Below are positions 9,437 through 17,196 of a DNA stretch of 64,000 bases, in pieces. The notes under the pieces were generated by a model. It made no database searches and was not told where the DNA came from. It saw only the letters and a list, made by a program, of their open reading frames with translations. Position 1 is the stretch's first letter. Every line of letters begins with the position of its first letter. Both the position numbers and the translations under genes were made by a program. The stretch spans positions 434,001 to 498,000 of the forward strand of contig NZ_VBSL01000003.1 in the NCBI RefSeq assembly GCF_006149005.1, given 5' to 3'. Origin of the DNA: Larkinella sp. C7 (GTDB taxonomy: Bacteria; Bacteroidota; Bacteroidia; Cytophagales; Spirosomataceae).

Positions 9437-10927
9437 TCAATTGATAATGACGGATTCGATTTTGAGGTAATCGGCAATTTTTTGGATCGTTTCGGCGTGG
9501 TGGCCGACGCCCAGCGCAAAATGGTGCGTGGGGCCTTCTTTGATCCAGCGTTTCAGGAACGTCCGGACATCCGGTTTGAAAAAACCGCGTGTGTTGGTGT
9601 TTCCCGTCGGCGGAATGGGTCCGGCGAGCGATTCGCCTTCGGCAATGATGAACTTCATTTTTCCCTCGTACGTCGAGTTGATGCTCAGCATCGTAATCGG
9701 TCCCTGTTTGATCTTGAACTCGACGCCCGCGCCAAAACCGGGTTTGCCGTGGTATTTTTTCAGGCTCCGCAGAATGGGCTGGCCGTCGGCGATGGTGATG
9801 TTGTGCGGTCCGTCGTGACCCACCAGCACAAAATCTTCCTTGAAATCGACCGGGTGAAACTCCGCGAAACTGCCGCCGATGCCCAGCCGTTCCATGATTA
9901 GCATGGCAATGCAGGTTTTCAGGTCCGACTCGCCACACATCGGGAAGCCCGCGCCCTGGAGCAGTGAATTCCCCACAATCAGGTTCGACATCACCACCCG
10001 CGTGTCGCTGCCATCGGGGCCGTCGTAGTAATAGGCCAGTCCGTCCAGTTTTTTCGCCTTGACAAATTTTTCGAGGGCCACCGTCACCTGGGCGGCAATG
10101 CGCAGATCCGAGTCCCGCAGTTTTTCAGAAATGGGGTCCGAAACCGGGTCAGGCGTGTCGAAAAAAGCCAGAATCCGATCCTGGACAACTTCAATCTCTT
10201 CTTCCGTGGCCTGCTGATACTGCGTAACGATTTCGTGGGCTTCACACTGCACAATGTGTGCACCGAAGTGCGCCGTCAGCATCGTCGAGTCGGAATGCAT
10301 GTCGAGCATAGCCTCGATGGGGTGGCCGATGTGCCCGATTTTGGCCGTTTTGAGGTCGTGCAGAACGGCGGCAATCCGGCAATACTCTGCAATTTCAGCT
10401 TCCGCAGCCGGATCGTCATACAGCGTACCGATCACCATTTGCGGCACTTTTTTACCCATCCGAACGGCCACACCGGCAAATTCCGGCAAGGCACAGATGT
10501 CGTCATTGTAGAGTTGCAGATAAGTGGAGGCCCGGCTGTAATCCATCGCTTTATCGGGTTGCAGGGCGACGAGCACGATCGGGGTATCGATGCTTTTGAT
10601 AATGACGCCGAATGTGCTGGAAGTGGCGTAGGTCAGCATGTCGCAGAAAATCAAATCCAGGTTGGCGGCCTGGAGTTTCGGGACGATCTCGTAGGCTTTC
10701 GTCACGTCATCAACCAGTCCAAAATCGACAATGTCCACGCTATCGAGGGCTTCGATGCGGTCGATAAAAACCGCCTGTTTTTTCAGTAAGTCATCCAGCA
10801 AGCCATCAAACTGACCCCAGTATTTGAAATAGCCTACGCCAAAGACCCCGATCCGGGGGCGCGTTTTGTTTCGTTTTTCAAAACCCGTCTGTACGGAAGC
10901 CACGTGGTTGAGCGATTCGTTTTCCAT
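9437..10927 (-). CDS. L-arabinose/L-fucose isomerase-family sugar isomerase
   Basis: 496 residues, the usual length of AraA. The order of motifs matches AraA: CGESDLK near residue 332 (equivalent to the GEGDWK metal-ligand segment), SFAEFHPVDF near 360, FVLVGHDGPHN near 370, and a final THHFALGVGHH near residue 470. Glutamate and histidine residues occupy the places of the four manganese ligands. It should interconvert an aldose and a ketose in the cytoplasm. The first gene of the SusCD operon, it has its own promoter region with an operator-like repeat shared with the upstream permease. The neighbouring rhamnosidase hints at a 6-deoxyhexose substrate, but the true sugar cannot be read from the sequence, and it is not RhaA-like. 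Confidence 0.82.
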   Translation of the reverse strand: MENESLNHVASVQTGFEKRNKTRPRIGVFGVGYFKYWGQFDGLLDDLLKKQAVFIDRIEALDSVDIVDFGLVDDVTKAYEIVPKLQAANLDLIFCDMLTYATSSTFGVIIKSIDTPIVLVALQPDKAMDYSRASTYLQLYNDDICALPEFAGVAVRMGKKVPQMVIGTLYDDPAAEAEIAEYCRIAAVLHDLKTAKIGHIGHPIEAMLDMHSDSTMLTAHFGAHIVQCEAHEIVTQYQQATEEEIEVVQDRILAFFDTPDPVSDPISEKLRDSDLRIAAQVTVALEKFVKAKKLDGLAYYYDGPDGSDTRVVMSNLIVGNSLLQGAGFPMCGESDLKTCIAMLIMERLGIGGSFAEFHPVDFKEDFVLVGHDGPHNITIADGQPILRSLKKYHGKPGFGAGVEFKIKQGPITMLSINSTYEGKMKFIIAEGESLAGPIPPTGNTNTRGFFKPDVRTFLKRWIKEGPTHHFALGVGHHAETIQKIADYLKIESVIIN

Positions 10928-10956
10928 AGTTGCTAAGTTGTATCTTCTTTCTATTT

Positions 10957-10975
10957 AGTTAACGCACTAAGTTGA
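10957..10975 (-). promoter_or_regulatory. Operator-like inverted repeat upstream of the isomerase/SusCD operon
   Basis: The 16-mer TTAACGCACTAAGTTG at 10960-10975 is identical to 12431-12446 upstream of the permease. On the minus strand it lies a few bases downstream of a degenerate -7 box (TACAATTTG), the same arrangement as at the permease. This placement suits a repressor that blocks transcription until sugar is present. A further half-site (TGCTAAGTTG) lies nearer the start codon. Confidence 0.6.
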
Positions 10976-11067
10976 TTTTGGCAAATTGTAGAAATCGCAC
11001 GGTTTTCGTTGCGAAGCAGGGCAAGCATCAAAAGGCGTTTATTGTAAAACGGCCCGGTGAAATTTCA

Positions 11068-12327
11068 TTATTCCGCCCGAATGCCTTCCGGAACAACGGG
11101 AGCCGGTTGAGACTCTCCGAACAACGGTTTAATCCTGGGAATCAGCCAGATAAACAGTATGAATGCCAGGGGATATAATAGTCCTGATGCGATCCAGAGC
11201 GGGCGGTAGGAGTATTGCTGAATCACGACACCCATCAACGGATTGAGCAACAGACCCGAAACCGCCCCCGCCGTTCCCGATAAACCCACCACCGTCGAGG
11301 TCGCTTTCTGGCCGAACATGTCGGAAATCGACGTGATGTAGTTGGTGATCCAGAAACCATGGGCAAACATGAATAACGCCATCAGCGCAATCGCCACTTC
11401 CACCGACGACACCCATTCGATGGCCGGGGTCAAAAGGGTTAATCCGGCTGCGATGCCCATGACGGTTTTCCGGGCCTTGTTTACGGAGTAGCCACGGGCA
11501 ATGAGTTGCCCCGAAAGCCAGCCGCCGATGATGTTGGAAAGGCCCAGGGCCAGAAAAGGTATCCAGAAAAGGCTGCCAATTCGCTCAAAAGACACGTTCC
11601 GTACCGAACTTAGGTATTTCGGAATCCAGAACATCATGAAGTAAAAAACCGGGTCGAGCAGAAAACGCACCAGGATAAACACCCAGGTCGGGCGGTTTCT
11701 GAGCAATTCCAGAAACGATACGGTTTCCTTTTTTTCAGGAAGCGTCGGCGATTCGGTAATCAGATTTTCTTTCTTCCAGGGAATCAGCAGCCAGATAACG
11801 ACCCAGGCAATCCCGATCAAACCGGGAATCAGAAAACCGCCCCGCCAGCCGTAATGCGTCGATAACCAGATCGTTAGTGGAGGAGCCACGACGGCTCCGA
11901 TGGCCGAACCGCCAATGGCGATGCCGTTGGCCAGTGCGCGCTCTTTTTTGTCAAACCAGCGGTAAACCGTCCAGGCCGCGCCGGGAAAACAGCCGCCTTC
12001 GCCCATGCCGAGCAAAAACCGGAACGTCAGCAACTGCGTGAAACTGGTCATCACGGCGTGCAAACTGTTGGCAATCGACCACAGGCCGACCGAAAGAGCC
12101 AATCCCATTTTCCCGCCAATCCGGTCGATGAGCCAGCCTCCCAGCGTAAACATGACCGCGTAGCTGATCAGGAAGCTGGTATTGATCATGCCGTATTGCA
12201 CATCCGTGATCTTGAACTCTTCCTGAATCTTCAGAATCGCGATGGAAAGCACCTGCCGATCCAGAAAACTCAGACCGGTTGCGATGAAAAGCAGAAAGAC
12301 AATCAGCCAGCGGAGGTTTGTTTTCAT
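11068..12327 (-). CDS. MFS transporter, anion:cation symporter (ExuT-like) family
   Basis: 419 residues with about twelve hydrophobic segments. The N-terminal helix reads ATGLSFLDRQVLSIAI, followed by GGWLIDRIGGKMGL and LLGMGEGGCFPGA, which are signature segments of the ACS subfamily (hexuronate and sugar-acid permeases such as ExuT). It sits in the inner membrane and should import a monosaccharide or sugar acid released by the neighbouring enzymes. It is the first gene of the minus-strand locus; 140 bases separate it from the isomerase, and both carry the same operator 16-mer upstream, which links them to one regulon. No regulator gene is in the window. Confidence 0.9.
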   Translation of the reverse strand: MKTNLRWLIVFLLFIATGLSFLDRQVLSIAILKIQEEFKITDVQYGMINTSFLISYAVMFTLGGWLIDRIGGKMGLALSVGLWSIANSLHAVMTSFTQLLTFRFLLGMGEGGCFPGAAWTVYRWFDKKERALANGIAIGGSAIGAVVAPPLTIWLSTHYGWRGGFLIPGLIGIAWVVIWLLIPWKKENLITESPTLPEKKETVSFLELLRNRPTWVFILVRFLLDPVFYFMMFWIPKYLSSVRNVSFERIGSLFWIPFLALGLSNIIGGWLSGQLIARGYSVNKARKTVMGIAAGLTLLTPAIEWVSSVEVAIALMALFMFAHGFWITNYITSISDMFGQKATSTVVGLSGTAGAVSGLLLNPLMGVVIQQYSYRPLWIASGLLYPLAFILFIWLIPRIKPLFGESQPAPVVPEGIRAE

Positions 12328-12427
12328 TTTCAGAGCAAAGAAGTTAGAAGAAAGAATAGAGACCTAGCTCGATCATCATTGGAGAAACCGGTCTGATATC
12401 TCCTGTCTTTCAACCCGTGTCTATGAC

Positions 12428-12446
12428 AACTTAACGCACTAAGTTG
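12428..12446 (-). promoter_or_regulatory. Operator-like inverted repeat upstream of the MFS permease
   Basis: AACTTAACGCACTAAGTT at 12428-12445 has perfect 6-base half-sites (AACTTA and TAAGTT) around a 6-base spacer. It begins eight bases downstream of the -7 box at 12454-12461 on the minus strand, a position that suits steric repression. Shared with the site at 10957-10975. Confidence 0.68.
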
Positions 12447-12453
12447 GTGTTCG

Positions 12454-12485
12454 CAAAGATAGAAGTTCCAACGCGAATAAATCAA
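12454..12485 (-). promoter_or_regulatory. Bacteroidota-type promoter for the MFS permease
   Basis: Read on the minus strand, TATCTTTG at 12454-12461 matches the Bacteroidota -7 consensus TAnnTTTG exactly, and a TTG at 12483-12485 lies 21 bases upstream as the -33 element. The shared operator follows directly downstream. Confidence 0.65.
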
Positions 12486-12634
12486 GCGCTCGTGGTACTT
12501 TTTTTTAAATAAATTGCAGGAATCCAACCAGAACATGATTGCAGAAGTAATTGCAACTTCATTCCAACCCTTTGATACCAAATGAACTCATCTGAATTGA
12601 TCAGCGAAGGCTTGCACGCTGACGATAAGAGCCG

Positions 12635-12787
12635 ATGAAGATTTCTAAAGTCTTGCTTCAGACCATTGCCGTTGCCATAACGGTTTCAACGGTCAGTTCA
12701 TCTTGTGGTTTGGATGATGTAAAGCCCAAGAAAAAAGAACCCGAAAAGCGCCAGCCGTATGATTGTCCGGGATGCGGCTTAGGGTAA
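12635..12787 (+). CDS. 50-residue lipoprotein-like peptide with CPGC tail, candidate MNIO-modified RiPP precursor
   Basis: ATG at 12635, stop TAA at 12785-12787. The N-terminus is a signal sequence with basic start (MKISK) and a hydrophobic run to VSSSC, a plausible lipobox with cysteine at residue 24. A charged Lys/Pro/Glu linker (residues 27-41) follows, and the peptide ends in YDCPGCGLG, with cysteines at 44 and 47. The gene ends 14 bases before a DUF692/MNIO enzyme on the same strand. Members of that enzyme family modify cysteine, asparagine or aspartate residues near the C-terminus of short precursor peptides, so this peptide is the obvious substrate. The linkage is inference from order, spacing and the Cys tail. 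Confidence 0.72.
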   Translation: MKISKVLLQTIAVAITVSTVSSSCGLDDVKPKKKEPEKRQPYDCPGCGLG

Positions 12788-12801
12788 GAAAGGGACCAGG
12801 T

Positions 12802-13935
12802 ATGGCAAATCTCCATTCAGCACTGGCCTGCAATTTAGATGCAAACATATTGCAGGCCAGCTTGCCTTTATTGGAAGCTGAGCAAGTCGATGCCATTGAA
12901 TGGGCATTTGATACGCTCTATCGGACGAACAAGCTACCCGATTGGTTTGACCAATTACTGCGAATCTACAGCGACGCAGGACGGTTAGTGGGGCATGGTG
13001 TATTCTTCTCGTTATTTTCGGGACATTGGACGGCTGATCAGCAGGCTTGGCTTAAGCACCTGAAAATTTTGTCATCCCACTACCGTTTTGACCACGTCAC
13101 CGAACATTTTGGTTTCATGACGGGCGCGGATTTTCATACCGGTGCGCCTTTGAGTGTGCCGCTAAATTCTTCAACGCTTTCGATAGGGAAAGACCGGCTA
13201 AAACGGATTCAGGAGGCAGCTCGCTGTCCTGTAGGGCTGGAAAACTTGGCGTTTGCCTATTCTTTGGACGATGTAAAACGACAAGGTGATTTTCTGCACC
13301 AACTAATTTATCCTGTAAATGGCTTTCTGATTTTAGATTTACACAACCTCTACTGCCAGAGCCACAATTTTAGATTAGGTTATGAGCAATTGCTCAGACT
13401 ATACCCACTTGACCGGGTACGAGAAATCCATCTTTCTGGAGGAAGTTGGGAGCCTGCAACGAGTGAGCCCGGACGAACTGTCAGGCGCGATACACACGAC
13501 GAAGCAGTCCCCACGGAGTTATTTGGCTGGTTAGAAAAGGCTATTGATCAGTGCCCCAACCTGAAATATGTGGTTTTAGAGCAGGTAGGTAGTGGTCTGC
13601 GTACAGAGCAGGCGCGTCAGGGTTTTGCCAGAGACTTCAGGCAAATGAAGGCGATTGTAAAAGGTAAAAGCAACGGGTTGCCTTCTAAACTCAATACATT
13701 TTTGCCCGGTGAACCGATTGTAATCAATGAACTACCAGTTGAGGATGCTGAGTTATTTGCCCAACAGCGACAATTAGCTACGATATTAGAATCTGCGAAT
13801 GATTATCAGCATGCCCGACAATTGCTGGCATCTTCAAATCTGGCTGGTTCTGACTGGTTAGCGGAAAAATGGCAACCTGGCATGTTAGAAACCGCTATCG
13901 CAATCGCTCAAAAATGGAGAAAGGGTTTCAGTTAA
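12802..13935 (+). CDS. DUF692 / MNIO-family multinuclear non-heme iron-dependent oxidase
   Basis: I place the start at ATG 12802 (377 residues); an upstream in-frame TTG at 12763 lies inside the peptide gene and is less likely. The TIM-barrel motifs of DUF692 appear in order: IEW at 32-34, VGHG at 63-66, TEHFGF at 100-105, GLENLA at 145-150, LDLHNLY at 178-184, REIHLSGG at 207-214 and RRDTHDEAVP at 228-237. The His, Glu and Asp residues in these motifs bind two or three iron ions in characterised members (MbnB, TglH). The barrel is followed by about 80 extra helical residues (from about 298) not present in minimal family members. Codon use and base composition look more AT-rich than the flanking genes, suggesting acquisition. 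No separate partner protein gene is present. Confidence 0.9.
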   Translation: MANLHSALACNLDANILQASLPLLEAEQVDAIEWAFDTLYRTNKLPDWFDQLLRIYSDAGRLVGHGVFFSLFSGHWTADQQAWLKHLKILSSHYRFDHVTEHFGFMTGADFHTGAPLSVPLNSSTLSIGKDRLKRIQEAARCPVGLENLAFAYSLDDVKRQGDFLHQLIYPVNGFLILDLHNLYCQSHNFRLGYEQLLRLYPLDRVREIHLSGGSWEPATSEPGRTVRRDTHDEAVPTELFGWLEKAIDQCPNLKYVVLEQVGSGLRTEQARQGFARDFRQMKAIVKGKSNGLPSKLNTFLPGEPIVINELPVEDAELFAQQRQLATILESANDYQHARQLLASSNLAGSDWLAEKWQPGMLETAIAIAQKWRKGFS

Positions 13936-14055
13936 TAAATCCCCGTCAGTCATGACTTCGGCTGACACGCCAGGGGCACCTCTAATAAAAACCCAATTTG
14001 AGCAGCCGGTTCAAACCAGTTGAATGAGCGGTTTTCTCTTTGCTGACGATAGCAT

Positions 14056-14406
14056 TTAGCCGCGTAGCGTGATCTTCGCCCGGTGGCAAACGCCCCCGAT
14101 GGGTGGATTGAATTTGGAGACGCTCACTTCGACCGAATCGACGTTGGGGTAGCGTTTGCGGATTTCGGTGATGATGTTGTGGGAAATGTGTTCCAGCAGC
14201 CGGGCGGGGCGCTGCATGGCTTCGTGGGCGATGCGGTACAATTCGCCGTAGTTGACGGTGGTGCTCAGCTTGTCGACGCGGGCGGCTTCGGACAGATCGG
14301 CCACGACCGTGATATCGACCGAGTACTTGTTGCCAATCTTCTGTTCTTCGTCGTAGAAGCCGTGATAGGCGAAAAATTCGAGACCTTCGAGCGCAATAGT
14401 TCCCAT
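14056..14406 (-). CDS. folB: Dihydroneopterin aldolase
   Basis: 116 residues, the normal size. The start GTIALEGLEFFAYHGFYDEE and the later VNYGELYRIAHEAM and VSVSKFNPPIGG are the FolB signatures, the lysine in VSVSK being the catalytic one. The enzyme cleaves 7,8-dihydroneopterin to 6-hydroxymethyl-dihydropterin plus glycolaldehyde in folate synthesis, acting as a cytoplasmic octamer. It follows the DivIVA-like gene on the same strand but a terminator-like hairpin lies between them, so it probably has its own promoter or depends on read-through. Confidence 0.93.
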   Translation of the reverse strand: MGTIALEGLEFFAYHGFYDEEQKIGNKYSVDITVVADLSEAARVDKLSTTVNYGELYRIAHEAMQRPARLLEHISHNIITEIRKRYPNVDSVEVSVSKFNPPIGGVCHRAKITLRG

Positions 14407-14470
14407 AAAGAGGGGCCAGACGGTTTTTGCCGTCTTTCCAACCGGTTAGATTTTCGCCCAAAAGTAGAAC

Positions 14471-14496
14471 AAAAAAGCGGACTCGACGTCCGCTTT
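14471..14496 (-). terminator. Intrinsic terminator after the DivIVA-like gene
   Basis: Read on the minus strand: AAAGCGGAC, a 5-base loop, GTCCGCTTT, then a run of T (14476 down to 14471). A nine-pair perfect stem with a T-tract just beyond the stop codon at 14500. Confidence 0.8.
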
Positions 14497-14499
14497 GTG

Positions 14500-15393
14500 T
14501 TAAATCTGATCAAAGAATGATCCGGAGCTTTTTTTCTTTTCGCCCGAATCCGAATCCTCGTGAACGGCCTGGGGCTCGGTGGTCTCTTCATCTTCGGATT
14601 CTTTCTCGGCAATGGGCTCGGTAGCGGGCAATCCGGCTTCGGCGGCTTCGTCGCCCTGGGCGGCAACGGGATCTTCAATGGCTTCGTCGGCTGGTGTTTC
14701 GGTCGCTTCAGCCGCGTGTTGCAGCGCATCGTCCGTGGTTTCGACGTGCAGCGTTTCCGGGTCTACCAATTCCGTATCGGAAGGATGAGTTTCGGCTTCG
14801 GTGGTTGCCACCGGCTCATCTTCGGTGTGTTGAGCGGTTACTTCATCGATTTTGGCCTGTAATGACTGCTGGTTGAATTTCTTCTCAAACCGGTCGACGC
14901 TTTCGATGGCATTGCCCGCCAGCGTGCGAATTTGTTTGATGAGCCCTTCTTTGTATTTCTCCATCGCCTTGAAGTCGTGTTCCATCGACTTCAGGTCGTT
15001 CAGGATATTTTCTTTGATAAACCGGGCCTGGTTTTCGGCGTCCTGCACCATCAGCGTTGAACGTTTGCGGGCATCGGCCAGGATTTCATCGGCTTTCTGT
15101 TTCGATTCGCCGAGGTATTTTTCAGCGGCTTTGTTGGCCTGATCGGTAATTTGGGTGCTGGTGTCGTCGGCGGTTTTCAACGTTTTGAATAACGTCATTT
15201 CGATGTCTTTGAACTTGCTGAGTTCTTTTTCGGCCAGTTCGAGCTGCATCTTCAGCATTTTCCCTTCACTCGTAACGCGTTCCCATTCCTGCGAAAGTGA
15301 CGCCAGAAAGGCATCGACTTCGTCGGGGCGGTAGCCGCCGAATCCCTTTTTTTCAAATGTATGCTGCCGTATCTCGATGGGCGTAATTTTCAT
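14500..15393 (-). CDS. DivIVA-domain coiled-coil protein
   Basis: 297 residues from the ATG at 15393; an upstream TTG would add eight residues but the family begins at MKITPIEIRQHTFEKKGFGG. This N-terminal segment with GYRPDEVDAFL is the DivIVA membrane-targeting domain. A long coiled coil follows (about 30-200), then an acidic, Thr/Glu/Ala-rich disordered tail to the end. DivIVA proteins mark curved membrane and organise division or polar growth; function in Bacteroidota is poorly known. The gene is monocistronic between two terminators or gaps. The acidic tail of about 90 residues is unusual compared with short Firmicutes versions. Confidence 0.85.
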   Translation of the reverse strand: MKITPIEIRQHTFEKKGFGGYRPDEVDAFLASLSQEWERVTSEGKMLKMQLELAEKELSKFKDIEMTLFKTLKTADDTSTQITDQANKAAEKYLGESKQKADEILADARKRSTLMVQDAENQARFIKENILNDLKSMEHDFKAMEKYKEGLIKQIRTLAGNAIESVDRFEKKFNQQSLQAKIDEVTAQHTEDEPVATTEAETHPSDTELVDPETLHVETTDDALQHAAEATETPADEAIEDPVAAQGDEAAEAGLPATEPIAEKESEDEETTEPQAVHEDSDSGEKKKSSGSFFDQI

Positions 15394-15516
15394 AACTGAA
15401 AGGGTTAATGGTGACAAATGGTCGCTTGTCTGCTAAAAGTAAAGTTATCCGACCGAAAATATCAATTTTTTAGTTTGAAATTTGTCAAAAATCCGAAAAG
15501 TAACCAAATCATTTAC

Positions 15517-16419
15517 CTAGCGGGTAATTTCCCAGACGGAGATCAGGCGGTCGTCGCTGGCCGAAATGAGTTGGTGCTGATACGGACTCCAGAGTAATTT
15601 GTTGATCGACGTCCCGTGTCCGGCGTGTCGGGCCCGGTCGATGACTTTCAGCAGCCGGAATGTCTCCGCATCCCACACTTTGATGGCTTTATCCATGCTG
15701 GCTGTAGCAAATAACGCGCCATCCGGACTGTAGCAGATGTGATTGACGGCGAATAAATGGGCCGCAATATCATTTTTTTGGCTGTATCGGTCGGTAACAT
15801 CCCAGATTTTCAGGTGGGCGTCGCGCCCCGCCGAGAGCAGATACCGCCCGTCGGGCGAATATTGAACGGTAAAAACGGAGTTTGTATGCGCCGGAATGAC
15901 GTATTTGAGCGTCAGGCCATCCTGGTCAAAAATCCGGATGCCGTTGTCGCTGTAGCCCACGGCCACCTCCCGGGTTTTCGGATTGATGGCAATGGCCCGC
16001 GCGCTTTTATCGCTTACTTTCAGGTGTTTTTTAACGACAAACTCCGCCACGTCCATCACCACCAGAACGCCATCGGACAAGGCAATCCAGGCCGTTCCTT
16101 CGCTGATTTTGATGTCGAAGATAGCCGCCGGGGTGATCTGGGCCGAGCGAACTTCCTGTTTCTGAATGGGATCGATGATGTGAATACCGTCGTAATTTTG
16201 CCCCACCCAGAGCTGTTTCCGTTCCGGATCGAACGCCAGGGCATAGACGGAAGCCGGAATGCGGGCCAGGAGCGAACCCAGATCCGGTTTGTCCAACTGC
16301 CAGCGAACCACCAGCCCATCGGCCCCGGCCGAAAAAAACTCGGTCGGCGAGGCCCCGGCATCCAGCGTATACACGCAGTCGCGGTGGCCGGCAAAAGTGT
16401 CAATTTTATGGACTTGCAT
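15517..16419 (-). CDS. WD40-repeat beta-propeller protein
   Basis: 300 residues from ATG 16419. A longer frame reaching 16767 would overlap the divergent phosphopantetheinyl transferase and begins with non-protein-like sequence, so it is rejected. At least five WD40 blades are visible, for example AHTNSVFTVQYSPDGRYLLS followed by LKIWDV, and a later blade ending in IKVWDA; the last ends in LISVWEITR. There is no signal peptide, so the propeller is probably cytoplasmic and acts as a protein-binding scaffold. Partner unknown. The start region is divergent from the transferase gene across a word-repeat hairpin. Confidence 0.85.
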   Translation of the reverse strand: MQVHKIDTFAGHRDCVYTLDAGASPTEFFSAGADGLVVRWQLDKPDLGSLLARIPASVYALAFDPERKQLWVGQNYDGIHIIDPIQKQEVRSAQITPAAIFDIKISEGTAWIALSDGVLVVMDVAEFVVKKHLKVSDKSARAIAINPKTREVAVGYSDNGIRIFDQDGLTLKYVIPAHTNSVFTVQYSPDGRYLLSAGRDAHLKIWDVTDRYSQKNDIAAHLFAVNHICYSPDGALFATASMDKAIKVWDAETFRLLKVIDRARHAGHGTSINKLLWSPYQHQLISASDDRLISVWEITR

Positions 16420-16455
16420 TGCTATAGTTTCTGCAATGATAAAGGGAAAATATTG

Positions 16456-16548
16456 AATGATAAATGTAAAATGATGAATGTCGAATGGAAAAGTGAATGC
16501 CGGACGAATACTTTTCCATTTAGGATTTGAAATTTTCCATTTATCATT
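16456..16548. repeat. Word-repeat inverted repeat (hairpin B) between divergent genes
   Basis: Arms 16456-16494 and 16510-16548 (39 bases) pair well at both ends (11 bases inside, 16 of 17 outside) but not in the middle. Words such as TAAATGTAAAATG recur. It sits between two divergently transcribed genes, where a terminator is not expected. TAAATGTAAAATGATGAATG at 16461-16480 occurs again, reverse-complemented, at 54819-54838. Confidence 0.7.
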
Positions 16549-16566
16549 ACATTCTAAATTTAATGT

Positions 16567-17196
16567 ATGTCCGTTTATCAAACCCATCGACTGGGGGCCG
16601 ACTGTACGGCGGTGTTGTGGAAAATTGAAGAAAGTGAAGACGAACTGCGCGCGCTGCTGACGCTGACGATGCCCGAGCAACTGGAACTGGTCGAGATCAC
16701 ACACCCGGCGCAGCGCGTGGAGTGGCTGGCCTGTCGGGCAGCGGTTCGGGCGCTGGTTCAGGCACACTGGACCTATTCAGGGTTGTACAAGGACGAATAC
16801 GGAAAACCGCATCTGATTGGCCTGGCTGCGCATGTTTCGATTTCGCATACCTCCGGGTGGGCGGCTGCGGTGTTGCACCATACCAAAACCGTAGGCATTG
16901 ACATCGAGCCGTTTCGGGAGCAGTTCATCCGGGTGGTGCCGCGCGTGTTGTCCGACGCAGAAATCAGCCACGCCAACGGCGATCTGCACCGGCTGGCGGT
17001 GTACTGGTGCGCCAAGGAGGCCCTTTACAAGCTCTACGGCAAACGCCAGCTCACGTTTCGCGAACACCTGCACATCGACCCGTTTGCCGACGGCGCGGGG
17101 CTTCTGACGGGCCACGTGCGCCTGCCCGACGATGTGCGGGCGTTAACCATTCATTATTTCGAAACCGGGCCGGGAATGTTGGCCATAGCGTTTTAG
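16567..17196 (+). CDS. 4'-phosphopantetheinyl transferase (Sfp/AcpT superfamily)
   Basis: 209 residues. The two family motifs are present: VGIDIE at 109-114, whose Asp112 and Glu114 bind magnesium, and WCAKEALYKLYG at 147-158 with Glu151 and Lys155. Upstream SISHTSGWAAA matches the conserved histidine region. The enzyme moves the phosphopantetheine arm of coenzyme A onto a serine of carrier proteins and is cytoplasmic. In Bacteroidota this single gene usually serves fatty-acid synthesis. Its stop codon overlaps that of the convergent DUF4177 gene by four bases. Confidence 0.92.
   Translation: MSVYQTHRLGADCTAVLWKIEESEDELRALLTLTMPEQLELVEITHPAQRVEWLACRAAVRALVQAHWTYSGLYKDEYGKPHLIGLAAHVSISHTSGWAAAVLHHTKTVGIDIEPFREQFIRVVPRVLSDAEISHANGDLHRLAVYWCAKEALYKLYGKRQLTFREHLHIDPFADGAGLLTGHVRLPDDVRALTIHYFETGPGMLAIAF

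Larger units (their letters stand above)
12328..12634. other. Intergenic region between the permease and the MNIO locus
   Basis: It holds the permease promoter and operator (12428-12485). The part from about 12490 to 12634 must drive the plus-strand peptide gene, but no good TAnnTTTG box is visible there. No further gene is seen. Confidence 0.5.

Noticed and set aside
12763-12801. TTG start of the MNIO gene inside the peptide gene
   Set aside because: The extra 13 residues are basic and not family-like, and the ATG at 12802 begins the conserved domain after a purine-rich AAGGGACC.
16420-16767. N-terminal extension of the WD40 protein
   Set aside because: It overlaps the divergent phosphopantetheinyl transferase gene and the AT-rich hairpin, and reads as translated intergenic DNA.
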